Assembly (NCBI RefSeq): GCF_029589055.1
Contig: NZ_JARQZP010000003.1
Location: forward strand, 1,116,001-1,180,000
Length of the DNA stretch: 64,000 bases
From: Vibrio hannami
GTDB taxonomy: Bacteria; Pseudomonadota; Gammaproteobacteria; Enterobacterales; Vibrionaceae
Reading direction: 5' to 3'
Part shown: positions 18,431 through 28,931 of the stretch, in pieces
Numbering within the stretch: the first letter of the stretch is position 1
Layout: every line of letters starts with the position of its first letter
Made by a program: the position numbers and the translations under genes
Notes under the pieces: generated by a model
What the model saw: the letters and a program-made list of their open reading frames with translations, nothing else
Databases searched by the model: none
Told to the model about the DNA's origin: nothing

Positions 18431-18528
18431 TAAATGCCAGGTTCGCACTAATAAATAGTTCTATAATGAACTAATGTATGTGACAACACGACGTTATTTG
18501 AATAAATCTTTAGATGTACGGAGTCACT

Positions 18529-18909
18529 ATGTTAGAACACGGAACTTATACAAAAGAAACCAACGGGAATATTGTTATCTTCACTTTAATTGGAGAGTTC
18601 AACGAACCCGGTGTAATTGCTTGCTTAGAAATGCAGAAAAAGGCGATTGAGAGCTATGGTGATAAAGAGTGCTTTCTACTGGTTGATTCCACTCAACAAA
18701 CCGGAGCTACTCCTGAAGCATACCAGGCAGTAGATCGCTTTTATCGTGATCTGGATTATAAGCACCTATCCGCAATTGCTATCGTTCACGAAAGTTATGC
18801 TTTGCTTCGATTACATGAACGAGACATTCCAGAACTAAAGAGACACAATTCAAGAATATTCCCGGATAGAGCTTCTGCCATTTTATGGCTTGAGAGTGGA
18901 GGCAAATAG
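18529..18909 (+). CDS. conserved-looking protein, STAS/SpoIIAA-like
   Basis: A 126-residue soluble protein from the ATG at 18529, which has CGGAG five bases upstream; a start at 18514 would lie before that site. The pattern of an N-terminal strand (GNIVIFTLIGEFNEPGV), a helix, then CFLLVDSTQQTGATPEAYQAVDRFY and a C-terminal RIFPDRASAILWLESG resembles STAS/SpoIIAA-like folds that are often part of regulatory or lipid-binding proteins. This is a fold-level guess only. It precedes a large chemoreceptor gene by 180 bases and may have its own promoter. Confidence 0.6.
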   Translation: MLEHGTYTKETNGNIVIFTLIGEFNEPGVIACLEMQKKAIESYGDKECFLLVDSTQQTGATPEAYQAVDRFYRDLDYKHLSAIAIVHESYALLRLHERDIPELKRHNSRIFPDRASAILWLESGGK

Positions 18910-19091
18910 CACAGAAATTCACCGGTCTACATTTCAAGATTCATTCCTATAAATCTATATCAACTAACGTTTTTTTGACGTACCAATCAATATCCAGAAA
19001 ATAGTTTATTAGCAGACGCTTAAATCATTCATGTGACCTATATTTTCATATAGATTATGAGAATAACTGATTCAAATGAGGATATAGGTTG

Positions 19092-21872
19092 ATGAATATG
19101 TCATTTAGAAACATAACATTATCACGACTATTGCTGTTATCTCTTCTTTGCGTAGGTGTTATACCTGCATTGCTTGTAGGCTTGATATCCGGGAGCTTAT
19201 TCAGAAACGAGCTGGAAGCACAAACCTACAACCAATTAAGCGCTATTAGAGAGGTAAAAAGCTACCAGATTAATAGTTTCTTCGAAGAACGGAAAAACGA
19301 TATTTTGGTTCTTAGTGAGATCATTAACACCTTCAATAACGAAGCTGTTTCTGTACTGGAATCAACCAACAAAGCCCGTGAGAATGAACTAAAAGAGTAT
19401 ATAAACACTCTGAAACACGAACTTAAAATTTTTGCTCACGCAGCTTCTGTGGTTGACGCAGTAGACAACTTTTCCCGCGCGTTTGATTTTCAAGGCAAGT
19501 CAACAGAAGAGCTGCTCTGGAAAGACGCAGCAGAAAAATATGGTCCTCAAATTGATGAATTCAACAATGAATTTGGTTGGTATGACGCTTTCTTAATCAA
19601 TATAGATGGGGACATACTTTATACCTCAGCCAGAGAATCAGATTTAGCTCAAAACGTAAACTCTGAACTCATTAAAGGCTCAGGATTACAACAAGCTTAC
19701 GAGCAAGCACGTCTATCTCCCGATGATAGTAGTGACATCTTTTTTGGAGACTTCGTAGCATACGGACCATCCAATAACGAACCAGCTGGTTTCTTCCTGA
19801 CAAAAGTCCTGGATCAGTACGACACACATGTTGGTTACGCTGCACTGCAATTCCCTATTGATCATATATCAAAAATCCTTTCCTCTGATAGCGATGTTCT
19901 CAGCTACTTGGTTGGTCCTGATCGCCTTTTACGTTCAGACAGAGTGGATCTGTCGGTTAAAGAATCATTCCTAAATTCAGTGAGGATGGAGAAACCTTCT
20001 AATGCTACGGCTCTTTCTGACTCCACACAGATTAGCCGAGACAGGAACAACCAACTTATCCTAAGTGCCAGCCGAACGATTCAAATTACAGATGACCTTA
20101 GTTGGGAGGTAGTATCGGATATCAATATTCTTGATGCTCTGGTACCTACTGATTCAACTAACAGAGAGCTATATCAAACCTATATCGAAAGATACAACTA
20201 TTACGACCTGTTTATCATCGAGCCTGAAGGAGAAATATTTTACTCCGCTGCAAGAGAGGCTGATTTTGGTACAAACCTGATCAACGGTAAATATTCCGGT
20301 TCCAATCTGGGTCAATTGTTCCGCGAGGTTAAAAACAACAAAGTATACAGCATGGTCGACTTCTCTCCTTATGAACCATCTAACTTCGACCCTGCTTCCT
20401 TTATTGCACAACCTATATTCTCAAAACAGGGAGATTTAGTCCTAGTGGTTGCGTTACAGCTCTCACTCGATGCCATTAATGCTGTAATGAGCACGCGCGA
20501 GGGTATGGGGGAAACCGGTGAGTCTTATCTGATTGGCTCAGACAACCGAATGCGCTCTGACTCCTATTTAGACCCAACTGGGCGTTCTGTTAAGGCATCT
20601 TTCTCAGGCTCAGTCGAGAAGAATGGTGTCCAAACCATTGCCACAGATGCCGCACTGCGGGGAGAAACGGGTTCTGAGATTATCATCGACTATAATGGCA
20701 ATCCGGTACTGTCCTCTTTTGCACCACTTGATATTGATGAACTCCGCTGGGCTTTGCTAGTAGAAATTGACGAGCAAGAAGCGTTTGCCGCCCTTACTAC
20801 AATAGAAAAACTGCTGTTCATATTGCTAGCCGTCGTCATTGTGACCGTAATTATAGTTGGCGTGATGTTAGCTAATTCAATCAAAAAGCCACTGGGCGGA
20901 GAACCAAAAGCGATGATTGCATTGGCAGCACAAGTCGCCAGTGGTGACCTGACCCATAAGTTCGACGAAACTATCGCAGACAACACTCTATATGGTTCAT
21001 TAAGAAATATGTCGACTAACCTGAAAAGTATCGTCTCTAAAATGCTGGAATCGAGCAACACACTTGCATCGACTTCGGAAGAAACCTCTGCAGTATCGGA
21101 ACAAACCAGTACATCGATCACCAACCAGAATTCGGATATAGAACAAGTAGCAACCGCTATCAATGAAATGGCAAGTACCACTTCCGATGTTGCTAAAAAC
21201 ACACACGATGCAGCATTAGCGTCGGAGCAGGCAGCGCAACAAAGTCAAACTGGTTTAGAAACACTGGAGAACAATATCTCGGCAATTAATGAATTGATCG
21301 CTTCGGTAAATAGCACTTCAGATCAGGTTGTAGAACTAAAGAACGAGAGTGAAGCGATAGATAAAGTGCTGGAGGTGATTCAGGAGATAGCAGAGCAGAC
21401 TAACTTGCTGGCACTGAATGCTGCAATTGAAGCTGCAAGAGCTGGCGAATCAGGAAGAGGCTTTGCCGTTGTTGCCGACGAAGTAAGAACCCTGGCTCAG
21501 CGAACACAAGACTCTGCTCTAGAAATCCAACAGATGATCACTGGCATACAAGGCTCTGCGAATTCAGTAAGCAGCAGCATTCAGATTAGTGCATCAAATG
21601 CCGCTTCCGCTGGTGAACTTTCCGAGCAAACTCGCGAGGCATTTGTGAGCATTACTGAGTCTATCAATGCCATTGATAACATGATGACACAGATATCTAC
21701 AGCATCTGAAGAACAGGCACATGTCACTGAAGAAATAAATGAGAAAATTCTTACTATAAACGATGTTTCTGTTCAAACCGCTGCGGCATCTGAACAGTTA
21801 AGCGCGGCAAGTCAGGAAGTCGCTCGCTCAGCCGAAGAGCTAAGCGAGCTTACCAGACAGTTTAAAGTTTAA
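19092..21872 (+). CDS. methyl-accepting chemotaxis protein with duplicated sensor
   Basis: A very large chemoreceptor of 926 residues. After a membrane helix (about 10-30) comes an unusually long periplasmic part (about 35-575), a second helix (about 580-600), HAMP and the signalling domain with [22 protein letters not shown] at the tip. The periplasmic part contains two related modules: [21 protein letters not shown] near residue 165 and [20 protein letters not shown] near residue 370, each followed by an Asn/Pro-rich FxxYxPSNxxPA stretch. The Y..R.WY amino-acid motif of the other chemoreceptor is not present, so the ligand is open. There is no CheR-binding pentapeptide. The ATG at 19092 follows AGGATATAGG; a TTG lies directly upstream. 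Confidence 0.92.
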   Translation: MNMSFRNITLSRLLLLSLLCVGVIPALLVGLISGSLFRNELEAQTYNQLSAIREVKSYQINSFFEERKNDILVLSEIINTFNNEAVSVLESTNKARENELKEYINTLKHELKIFAHAASVVDAVDNFSRAFDFQGKSTEELLWKDAAEKYGPQIDEFNNEFGWYDAFLINIDGDILYTSARESDLAQNVNSELIKGSGLQQAYEQARLSPDDSSDIFFGDFVAYGPSNNEPAGFFLTKVLDQYDTHVGYAALQFPIDHISKILSSDSDVLSYLVGPDRLLRSDRVDLSVKESFLNSVRMEKPSNATALSDSTQISRDRNNQLILSASRTIQITDDLSWEVVSDINILDALVPTDSTNRELYQTYIERYNYYDLFIIEPEGEIFYSAAREADFGTNLINGKYSGSNLGQLFREVKNNKVYSMVDFSPYEPSNFDPASFIAQPIFSKQGDLVLVVALQLSLDAINAVMSTREGMGETGESYLIGSDNRMRSDSYLDPTGRSVKASFSGSVEKNGVQTIATDAALRGETGSEIIIDYNGNPVLSSFAPLDIDELRWALLVEIDEQEAFAALTTIEKLLFILLAVVIVTVIIVGVMLANSIKKPLGGEPKAMIALAAQVASGDLTHKFDETIADNTLYGSLRNMSTNLKSIVSKMLESSNTLASTSEETSAVSEQTSTSITNQNSDIEQVATAINEMASTTSDVAKNTHDAALASEQAAQQSQTGLETLENNISAINELIASVNSTSDQVVELKNESEAIDKVLEVIQEIAEQTNLLALNAAIEAARAGESGRGFAVVADEVRTLAQRTQDSALEIQQMITGIQGSANSVSSSIQISASNAASAGELSEQTREAFVSITESINAIDNMMTQISTASEEQAHVTEEINEKILTINDVSVQTAAASEQLSAASQEVARSAEELSELTRQFKV

Positions 21873-21888
21873 TCCATTTGAAGCGAAT

Positions 21889-21912
21889 GAAGCGGAGTCC
21901 TTATTCCGCTTC
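21889..21912. terminator. possible convergent terminator
   Basis: An 8-bp perfect hairpin, GAAGCGGA / TCCGCTTC, lies between the chemoreceptor and the convergent membrane-protein gene and touches the latter's stop codon. The T tract is poor (TACTTCTC), so termination is uncertain. Confidence 0.4.
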
Positions 21913-22601
21913 TACTTCTCTACAAGAATTTGTTCGCTGGTTAATCCCGTCATAGAACGTAGTTGGCGCCAGGCATAGTAGAACACTCCCGCCATCACCA
22001 ACATACTTGGGATAGCGATCATCGGGTAACTATATAAAGTTAGTTTACCCAACTGCTCATTAAACTCTACACTCCCCGCAGGGCTAGTCACTATCCAGGT
22101 GGTCAGGAAATAGTTCATCGCGGAAGAAAAGAAGAAGGTGCTGGCAAACAGATAGTTTGATGTCGTCAAGCACTGCTCAAACTCAAGCTGCTTACCCGCT
22201 TTCGCTAAACGGTCTCTGATTAAAGAGATATTGAATAGCGTTTCGTTGAAGAACATTTTCTTCACTAGTGAGTAGCGCGTGAACGTTGAGATAAGAACAC
22301 CCACACCTATCAATCCAGGAATCAAAGCTTCTTTGAATGCCAGCCAACGAGTATCAAGTTCAAGCAACCCAACTCCGCCTGTCAATAACACACTGACAAA
22401 ACCAAGAGCGGCAATAAAGTTCATTTTCTTATTTAGTAGAAGCTCTCTTGCGCCATAGCCAGCAGGGAAAGCTAGCGCAACCACAAGAGCAACAACAGGT
22501 CCAAGCTGATCGTCTCCGCTTAACTTCATCAAAATCAACGAAGGTATCAATACATTGAAGGCAACCTCAAACATCGGGTTGCTTTTTTTGCTCTTATCCA
22601 T
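21912..22601 (-). CDS. VC0807-like multispanning membrane protein
   Basis: A 229-residue inner-membrane protein with about six hydrophobic helices and a short basic N-terminus (MDKSKKSNPMFEVAFNVLIPSLILMKL). The pattern resembles the poorly characterised VC0807-type membrane proteins of Vibrio, but this is recalled rather than searched. No transporter or enzyme motif stands out. It is convergent with the chemoreceptor and upstream of nothing else on its strand, so it appears to be a single-gene unit. No function can be assigned. Confidence 0.75.
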   Translation of the reverse strand: MDKSKKSNPMFEVAFNVLIPSLILMKLSGDDQLGPVVALVVALAFPAGYGARELLLNKKMNFIAALGFVSVLLTGGVGLLELDTRWLAFKEALIPGLIGVGVLISTFTRYSLVKKMFFNETLFNISLIRDRLAKAGKQLEFEQCLTTSNYLFASTFFFSSAMNYFLTTWIVTSPAGSVEFNEQLGKLTLYSYPMIAIPSMLVMAGVFYYAWRQLRSMTGLTSEQILVEK

Positions 22602-22721
22602 CTTAACTCGCCAGAATAGATTGCTACTTATCTAAAGATAGCGAATTGTTCCTTGCTTACACCATGTTGTAAAGTTAAATAATCGAATTACTCTGTAACG
22701 ACTTGTAACACTTGTATATAA

Positions 22722-22760
22722 AAAGCGGCCCTGGCAGAAAATAGTGAACCATGAGCCGCT
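22722..22760 (-). terminator. terminator of aldehyde dehydrogenase
   Basis: On the minus strand AGCGGC(TC)ATGG pairs with CCAGGGCCGCT across a 14-base loop, followed by a T run. It starts eight bases after the aldehyde dehydrogenase stop. Confidence 0.6.
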
Positions 22761-22767
22761 AATATTT

Positions 22768-24288
22768 TTAGAAGAATCCTAGTGGGTTAACGTCATAGCT
22801 AACGAGCAAGTTCTTCGTGTTCTGGTAGTGGTCAAGCATCATCTTATGGGTTTCCCTACCGATACCGGATTTCTTATATCCGCCAAAGGCAGCGTGCGCC
22901 GGATACATGTGATAACAGTTTACCCAGATTCGGCCTGCCTCAATTGAACGCCCCATTCGATATGCACGGTTTGCGTCACGTGTCCAAAGCCCGGCTCCGA
23001 GGCCGTACTCGGTATCATTAGCGATCTCTAGCGCTTCTTTTTCATCCTTAAAGGTAGTAATAGCGATAACTGGCCCGAAAATCTCTTCCTGGAACACTCG
23101 CATATTGTTTTTCCCCTGAAGAATGGTTGGCTGGATGTAATATCCCGTGTTTAGGTTGCTATCTGTCTCAGCGACCTCTCCACCTAGCAGTACTTTCGCT
23201 CCCTCTTCTTGCCCTACTTTCAGATACCCCAGGATCTTATCAAACTGCTCTTGTGATGCTTGCGCACCCACCTGAGTCTCTGTGTCCATCGGGTTACCTT
23301 GCTTTATCGTCTGAGCTCGCTCTACCACCTTAGCGATAAATTTCTCGTAAACGGACTCCTGAACTAACACACGGGAAGGACAGGTACACACCTCACCCTG
23401 ATTAAAGAAGCCAAGTAGCATGCCTTCAACACACTTATCAAGATACGCATCTTCATGTTCAAACACATCTTCAAAATAGATGTTTGGAGATTTACCCCCT
23501 AATTCCACTGTAGAAGGGATCAGATTGTCTGCTGCACATTTAAGAATATGCTGACCAACACTCGTTGAGCCTGTGAACGCTAACTTAGCGATGCGTTCAC
23601 TCGTTGCAAGCGCCTGACCCGCTTCTGAGCCGAAACCATTAACCACATTTACAACACCATCAGGAATCAAGTCACCTATTTTCTCCATCAGTACCAATAT
23701 TGAAGTAGGAGTCTGCTCAGCCGGTTTTAAAACCACGCAACACCCAGCCGCCAGTGCGGGAGCCAGTTTCCATGCTGCCATCAATAAAGGGAAGTTCCAT
23801 GGAATAATTTGACCAACAACACCCACTGGTTCAGGGAAATGATAACTAGCCGTATTTACGTCAAGCTCTGCTGCAGTGCCTTCTTGTGCTCTGACACAAC
23901 CGGCAAAGTACCTAAAGTGGTCAACGACAAGAGGTAAGTCAGCGGCTAAGGTTTCCCTAACTGGCTTGCCATTTTCCCAGGTTTCAGTAACAGCTAACTC
24001 CTCGAGGTTTTGCTCTATGCGATCAGCGATCTTTAATAAGATATTTGCCCTCTCACCTGCGCTTGTAGCCGCCCAGCCAGCTCTCGCCTTATGAGCTGCA
24101 TCCATTGCCAGGTCAACATCTTCCTGAGTCGAGCGTGCGACTTTACAATAAGGCTGACCGTTTACCGGGGAGATGTTTTCAAAATACTCCCCTCTGCTTG
24201 GTTCTACCCATTGGCCACCAATATAGTTCTGATAAACCTCTTTAAAGCCAATAATCGAGCCTTCTGTTCCCGGTTGAGCATATATCAT
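22768..24288 (-). CDS. acetaldehyde-type aldehyde dehydrogenase (AcoD/ExaC-like)
   Basis: An NAD-dependent aldehyde dehydrogenase of 506 residues, the same length as AcoD/ExaC acetaldehyde dehydrogenases. The cofactor region [20 protein letters not shown], the general-base Glu in ELGGKSPN (about 262) and the nucleophile Cys in [11 protein letters not shown] (about 298) are intact. The adjacent second Cys is typical of this subgroup. The longer frame to 24312 is rejected because AAGGAAA lies before the ATG at 24288. A sigma-54 promoter lies about 65 bases upstream and an AcoR-type activator is divergent, so induction by an alcohol, acetoin or aldehyde signal is likely. The probable role is oxidation of acetaldehyde or related aldehydes to acids. 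Confidence 0.92.
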   Translation of the reverse strand: MIYAQPGTEGSIIGFKEVYQNYIGGQWVEPSRGEYFENISPVNGQPYCKVARSTQEDVDLAMDAAHKARAGWAATSAGERANILLKIADRIEQNLEELAVTETWENGKPVRETLAADLPLVVDHFRYFAGCVRAQEGTAAELDVNTASYHFPEPVGVVGQIIPWNFPLLMAAWKLAPALAAGCCVVLKPAEQTPTSILVLMEKIGDLIPDGVVNVVNGFGSEAGQALATSERIAKLAFTGSTSVGQHILKCAADNLIPSTVELGGKSPNIYFEDVFEHEDAYLDKCVEGMLLGFFNQGEVCTCPSRVLVQESVYEKFIAKVVERAQTIKQGNPMDTETQVGAQASQEQFDKILGYLKVGQEEGAKVLLGGEVAETDSNLNTGYYIQPTILQGKNNMRVFQEEIFGPVIAITTFKDEKEALEIANDTEYGLGAGLWTRDANRAYRMGRSIEAGRIWVNCYHMYPAHAAFGGYKKSGIGRETHKMMLDHYQNTKNLLVSYDVNPLGFF

Positions 24289-24349
24289 GTCATTTTCCTT
24301 TTTCCGATACATTCAGTGATACACGTACTCTCGTGTGACACTAATTAAC

Positions 24350-24364
24350 GCAAATCACACGCCA
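24350..24364 (-). promoter_or_regulatory. sigma-54 promoter of aldehyde dehydrogenase
   Basis: The minus strand reads TGGCGTGTGATTTGC, with GG and GC separated by exactly ten bases. This is the -24/-12 layout of RpoN promoters. It predicts a start near 24338, some 50 bases before the dehydrogenase ATG. The divergent AcoR-type activator makes this functionally consistent. Confidence 0.8.
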
Positions 24365-24514
24365 GAATCGCTAGACTTGCCCCACACGACAGTTAACACT
24401 ATGATTACATTTTATTTACATTAAACTCAGGTGAGTTTATCGCTGTCCTGACCTGATTGATTAAATGTTCAGGTGTTTCAGATTGGCACACCCTAACTGT
24501 TACAAAGTGGAACA

Positions 24515-26272
24515 ATGAGACAAGAGATAATTGAACAGCCACAGAACTGGCTTAGTCATTCATGGCAAAGAAGCCTGAAAGCAGGCATCTTAAAAAACAG
24601 AGCAGCAGACAACATAAAGCTAGGCAATGCTCAGTTAGGTGAGCGAAAAGCCTGCTTATCCAGAGTGATTTCTCTAACCGAGCAGTTTGCAAAACCACTA
24701 TTTTGTCAGCTTTTTGCAAGGACAAATAGCAAACTTATTCTTAGTGATGCGGATGGCGTTATTATTGCTTCATGGGGAAAAAAGCAATTTGATGACAAGC
24801 TTGCTTCTATATCCCTTGAGACAGGAATATGCTGGCAAGAAAAAGTTAAAGGGACTAACGCTATCGGCACAGCAATAGTTGAACAAAGAGCCATTTCGGT
24901 CATTGGTAATCAACACTTCGTAAACCGACACCACTTTATTAGCTGCTCCGCCTGCCCTATTTTTGATTATGAGGGAAACTTACTAGGCATTCTCGATATT
25001 ACCAGTGAGCAGCGACTACATCATGGAAATACCCTTCAACTCGTTCAGAGTATGGTTCGAAGAATCGAAAATGAGCTACTTTTTGAACACCCTGACGCAA
25101 AAACTCGTTTCGACCTGGCACTAGATGAATCACTGATCACTAGTGGCTGGCAAGGCATAGCAATCGCTGATGAAGATGGGAATATCGTGGCACACAACAA
25201 CATTGCTACACAGTTACTCGATCAAACCGAGATCGTAGGAAAGCCAATTGAACATATAATTGAACGCTGTGAAACACCACTCTTCTGTAAACGGCAGTCT
25301 CAAATTACAAAGACACCACATAAGGTTGGAGTGTATTCCGCTTCCACTTCATTACACTTTGGAGATGAACGTATAGAACAAGCCTGGCAGCAAAGCTGTC
25401 GCTTGATTAACAAGGGAATTAATATCTTGTTGCTCGGTGAGACAGGCGTCGGTAAAAATGAGTTTGTTAAGCAACTACACCATGCAAGCAATCGAAAAAA
25501 ACAGCCACTTGTTACCGTCAACTGTGGTGCTATACCAAAAGATTTAATGGAGTCAGAACTGTTTGGATACGCTCCCGGCGCATTTACTGGGGCAAGCAGT
25601 AAAGGTTATGAGGGTAAAATACGAAACGCAGATAAAGGTATACTGTTCCTCGATGAAATCGCTGACATGCCACTTGACGCTCAATGTCGACTGCTACACG
25701 TATTACAGGATAAAGAGATAATTCCCGTAGGATCAAATCAGACGTATAGCGTCGATATTCAAGTAGTGTCCGCTACTCACAAGAATCTCGAACAGCTTGT
25801 TTCTCAAGGTCTATTCCGCCAGGATCTATACTACCGGTTGAATGGGCTGGTGATAGATATTCCGCCATTAAGAGATCGAAAAGATAAGCGGCAACTCATA
25901 GAGAAGGTTCACGAAAAGCATCAACAAGGAAGTCAATTAATAGATGATGGACTGATGAAAGCTCTGATGACCTATCAATGGCCCGGTAACATTCGTGAAC
26001 TCGACAACGTTATTAAAGTTTCTTCACTCCTATCTGATGGGGAAGAATCACTTACGGCCGAACATATACCATCGCATCTACTTAAAGCGGTTTCGATACC
26101 TTTAAACGCTTCTGACTCTAGTCAAATCGAAACGCTTCGAGACACTGTTGAAGATACTCTTATAACAAGCTACAAGGCTCACAAAGGAAATATCAGTCGC
26201 ACTGCACAAGCATTGGGTGTTAGTAGAAATACTTTATACCGACGGCTTCGCAAGATTGGAATACTCAAATAA
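24515..26272 (+). CDS. acoR: AcoR-type sigma-54-dependent activator
   Basis: A 585-residue enhancer-binding protein of the AcoR group. The N-terminal half has a GAF-like sensor (about 60-190, with GICWQEKVKGTNAIGTA and SCSACPIFDYEGNLLGILD) and a PAS-like segment (about 205-250). The AAA+ domain (about 280-505) has Walker A GETGVGKNEF (about 307), the sigma-54 contact loop GAFTGA (about 355) and Walker B ILFLDEIADM. The Fis-type helix-turn-helix is at the C-terminus (NISRTAQALGVSRNTLYRRL). It is divergent from the aldehyde dehydrogenase, whose promoter has a -24/-12 element. The symbol reflects family resemblance; the true inducer could be acetoin, acetaldehyde or an alcohol. Confidence 0.9.
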   Translation: MRQEIIEQPQNWLSHSWQRSLKAGILKNRAADNIKLGNAQLGERKACLSRVISLTEQFAKPLFCQLFARTNSKLILSDADGVIIASWGKKQFDDKLASISLETGICWQEKVKGTNAIGTAIVEQRAISVIGNQHFVNRHHFISCSACPIFDYEGNLLGILDITSEQRLHHGNTLQLVQSMVRRIENELLFEHPDAKTRFDLALDESLITSGWQGIAIADEDGNIVAHNNIATQLLDQTEIVGKPIEHIIERCETPLFCKRQSQITKTPHKVGVYSASTSLHFGDERIEQAWQQSCRLINKGINILLLGETGVGKNEFVKQLHHASNRKKQPLVTVNCGAIPKDLMESELFGYAPGAFTGASSKGYEGKIRNADKGILFLDEIADMPLDAQCRLLHVLQDKEIIPVGSNQTYSVDIQVVSATHKNLEQLVSQGLFRQDLYYRLNGLVIDIPPLRDRKDKRQLIEKVHEKHQQGSQLIDDGLMKALMTYQWPGNIRELDNVIKVSSLLSDGEESLTAEHIPSHLLKAVSIPLNASDSSQIETLRDTVEDTLITSYKAHKGNISRTAQALGVSRNTLYRRLRKIGILK

Positions 26273-26359
26273 TCGACTCGTTATTACTGTTAACCCTTTT
26301 ACTCAACGAGTTTTTACATAACAATAAGAGCTCAATTAAACCAAATATAAGATCTCTTC

Positions 26360-27235
26360 GTGAGCTGGATTCTATTTACCATTTTGGCCGCATTTAGCCA
26401 GTCGTGGCGGAATGCTTTTCAAAGCAAACTAAGCAAAGAACTCAACGTAACTGGTGTCACCCTGGCCCGCTTTCTATGGGCTAGTCCGCTTGCATTGATT
26501 TATCTGGCAGCCCTTTACCAGTGGCAACCTGCTGAGCTACCAACCATCACTGGCGAGTCTGTTTTTTATATACTCGGCGCATCAGTGATGCAGATAATAG
26601 CAACCGCTTTAATGGTGGTTCTGTTTAAACAAAAAAACTTTGCTATTGGCGCCGGGCTTGCAAAGAGTGAAGCACCAGTCTCAGCTTTTCTCGGTGTCCT
26701 GTTTTTCGGCACATCTCTTTCTCTTTTGGGGTGGATTGGTGTTTTGATAGGTGGTGTAGCCGTTCTTATACTGAGTTGCCCTCAAGGCTTCAGGAGCATT
26801 TCCCTCTCTACCGCACTCTTGGGCTTAGCATGCAGCACTGCATTCGCCTTGACTTCTTTGTGGATTCGGGAGTCCAGCTTAAGCCTTCACCTACCCTTTC
26901 CTCACCGAGCCGCCTGGGTACTGTTTTTAGTCATATTTATCCAAACTGTCATGCTGGTTACGTTCCTGCTACTTCGTGACAGAGCTACATTGTTGCAAAT
27001 GATTCGCAAACCTAAACTGGTAGCGATGACGAGTGTCGCAAGTTTTTTTGGTTCGTTTGGCTGGTTTTCAGCAATGTCCCTTCAGGCTGTTCCATATGTC
27101 AAAACTCTCGGGCAGATAGAGGTATTCTTTACCATATTGATCTCTTACTTTTGGCTGAAAGAAGGGATAAAGAGAAAGGACATTGGAGCACTGCTTATGG
27201 TAGCAGTGGCCGCAATATTGGTGATGTGGCAGTAA
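26360..27235 (+). CDS. EamA/DMT-family transporter
   Basis: A 291-residue inner-membrane protein with about ten hydrophobic helices in two EamA repeats, the usual size of DMT exporters. Visible features are the N-terminal SWILFTILAAFSQSWRNAFQSKL and the second-half end GQIEVFFTILISYFWLKEGI, which matches the EamA helix-9 pattern. The start codon is GTG and the ribosome-binding site is weak. The gene lies 88 bases after the activator gene and ends just before a strong terminator, so it may be read from the activator promoter or its own. The substrate is unknown. Confidence 0.88.
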   Translation: MSWILFTILAAFSQSWRNAFQSKLSKELNVTGVTLARFLWASPLALIYLAALYQWQPAELPTITGESVFYILGASVMQIIATALMVVLFKQKNFAIGAGLAKSEAPVSAFLGVLFFGTSLSLLGWIGVLIGGVAVLILSCPQGFRSISLSTALLGLACSTAFALTSLWIRESSLSLHLPFPHRAAWVLFLVIFIQTVMLVTFLLLRDRATLLQMIRKPKLVAMTSVASFFGSFGWFSAMSLQAVPYVKTLGQIEVFFTILISYFWLKEGIKRKDIGALLMVAVAAILVMWQ

Positions 27236-27249
27236 ATATAAGTCGAGTG

Positions 27250-27286
27250 AAAAATCGCCTACAGCACATTCTTATGGCGATTTTTT
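27250..27286. terminator. bidirectional terminator
   Basis: AAAAATCGCC pairs with GGCGATTTTTT around a 16-base loop, with A and T tracts on either side. It serves the DMT transporter and the convergent small secreted protein gene. Confidence 0.7.
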
Positions 27287-27714
27287 ACGGCAATGATAAT
27301 TCGAGATATCTGCTATTCCAGCCTGATGAACTCGTTTGGTCAGCACCTTAAACTCGTAGTTAAATTCAAGCTCTGATGTCTCTCCTCTGCCATCCTCACG
27401 AAATGCTAACCATTTTGAATCTAGAGCAACAACATAATGATTTCTTCGAAACACCGATGATGTGAACTGAACCCTTCAAACGTAATCGCTTCATCCGCCA
27501 GATAAAGTCCAATGTTGTCAGTTCCAACAGCTAGCAGAGCTTGGCTACTCTCGGGTAAGCCAACCTGAGAACAATCCCATAGCCCCATTCCTACAGTCAT
27601 AAAATTGTATTCACCACTATCTACTGAGTCAGAGGTTTGCAAGTTAGCCCCCGTAGCATTTGCAAAAGCGGTGAAAGAAGCCAAGAGCAGGGTAAGCTTT
27701 GAAATTAAGGACAT
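27272..27714 (-). pseudogene. small secreted protein, frameshifted
   Basis: Two frames appear to form one exported protein of about 147 residues that I do not recognise. The first (27714-27421) gives a signal peptide (residues 1-20, LLLASFTAFANA) and a mature start with GEYNFMTVGMGLWDCSQVGL. The second (down to 27272) has LDSKWLAFREDGRGETSELEFNYEFKVL and a basic end. The change of frame lies at about 27452-27474 (sense TTCAGTTCACATCATCGGTGTTTCG), where one missing base, such as a C in TTCACC, would join them. Cys in the first and second parts could form a disulfide. Whether the break is real or an error is unclear. Confidence 0.55.
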
Positions 27715-27882
27715 GTTGCAGAGTTTTTAAATAAACATACGCTCACTATACGTAGTGGCAAATAAAAATACCACATGGATATAATATAATTTGTATTGTT
27801 GAAAAATCCCTTTATCATTAATTTGATACAATACTAAATACCAAAAACTAAAAACCATTATTGCAAATGGGGATACATAATT

Positions 27883-28860
27883 ATGACGCGTCAATTTGCT
27901 TTATCCGCAGTGATAGGCTTGGCTAGCCTGCCTGCTGCTGCCGGTTTTGGAAATCCTGGCTTTAGTGGCGAGCTCTCTCTTATGGGAGCGTATACCTCGT
28001 CCGAAAGTAACTTCAATACGGATAATAAAACCAAAACGGGCGATTTAGATAGCGGCGGAGAATCTGACTCAAGTGGTCTCTTCCTGCCACTGGGTCAGCT
28101 GAGATACACATTCGGTCCGGGTTCAGCGCATCAGGTCTTTGCAGGTACATCACGTGCTGATGTGGTTCAGGGGCTGGTAGCACTTGAACTCGGCTATAAG
28201 CTGTCAGTTGCACCGAACTCATCTGTTGCAATATCCTGGCTTCCATCGGTTATGGACAAAGAGACCTGGGCGGATCCTTTTGTTACAGGTCAGGAACGAT
28301 TAACCACCGATGAATCCGGGCAAGCTTTCCGTATTCAATACACCAATATATTAAGTACCGGTCTTGGAGTAGATATCGCGACCTACGATAAAGATATTGA
28401 AGATGAATTCTCTGGTACAACAGCCTATGGTGCTTATAGCTCTCAACTGGATCGGAACGGAGATGGTTTTTACGGAAAACTATCTGCTAGATTAAAGCCA
28501 GATAGAGTAACGACTATACTACCCTCTATCCGACTCAATCAGTTTGATGCTGAAGGTGATGCACTGTCAAACACTCGCTATGGCGCTGGTTTAACTGTGA
28601 TCCGAATTGTTCAAAACCAATCTTTTGCTTTAACCGCAGATTATGCCAGCGTGAGCTTCGATAAAGAAAACCCTGTATTTGGAAAAACTCAGGATAATAG
28701 CGAGTTAGGCTTTACATTCGCTTATGAGTACGGGGATCTATTTGGTATTCATACTCTTGCATTCAACCTCTTAGCGTCGTATAGCGACATCGATTCGAAT
28801 ATCGATTTCTATGATGAAAAGAGTCTGTTTACTGGTGCAGGTGTAAGCTTTAAGTTCTAA
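27883..28860 (+). CDS. DUF2860 outer-membrane beta-barrel protein
   Basis: A 325-residue protein of the DUF2860 family, which is common in Vibrio. A signal peptide (about 1-20, ASLPAAAGF) precedes GFSGELSLMGAYTSSESNFNTDNK, the characteristic N-terminal block. The rest alternates polar and hydrophobic residues as in a beta barrel and ends in FTGAGVSFKF, with the terminal Phe expected for outer-membrane barrels. The function is not known; porin-like or solute-sensing roles are possible. A strong terminator follows 34 bases after the stop. Confidence 0.85.
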   Translation: MTRQFALSAVIGLASLPAAAGFGNPGFSGELSLMGAYTSSESNFNTDNKTKTGDLDSGGESDSSGLFLPLGQLRYTFGPGSAHQVFAGTSRADVVQGLVALELGYKLSVAPNSSVAISWLPSVMDKETWADPFVTGQERLTTDESGQAFRIQYTNILSTGLGVDIATYDKDIEDEFSGTTAYGAYSSQLDRNGDGFYGKLSARLKPDRVTTILPSIRLNQFDAEGDALSNTRYGAGLTVIRIVQNQSFALTADYASVSFDKENPVFGKTQDNSELGFTFAYEYGDLFGIHTLAFNLLASYSDIDSNIDFYDEKSLFTGAGVSFKF

Positions 28861-28894
28861 CTTGAGTAAGTAACGCACCACTTAGGTTTAAGTA

Positions 28895-28926
28895 AAAGCC
28901 ATCCTTTTCATCAGGATGGCTTTTTG
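28895..28926. terminator. strong bidirectional terminator
   Basis: AAAGCCATCC pairs with GGATGGCTTT around a nine-base loop, with T and A tracts on the two sides. It separates the DUF2860 gene from the convergent small membrane-protein gene. Confidence 0.85.
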
Positions 28927-28931
28927 TCAAT

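Noticed and set aside
24481..24510. TTGGCAC near 24485 as a sigma-54 promoter for the activator gene
   Set aside because: The -12 GC element is absent at the required ten-base spacing.
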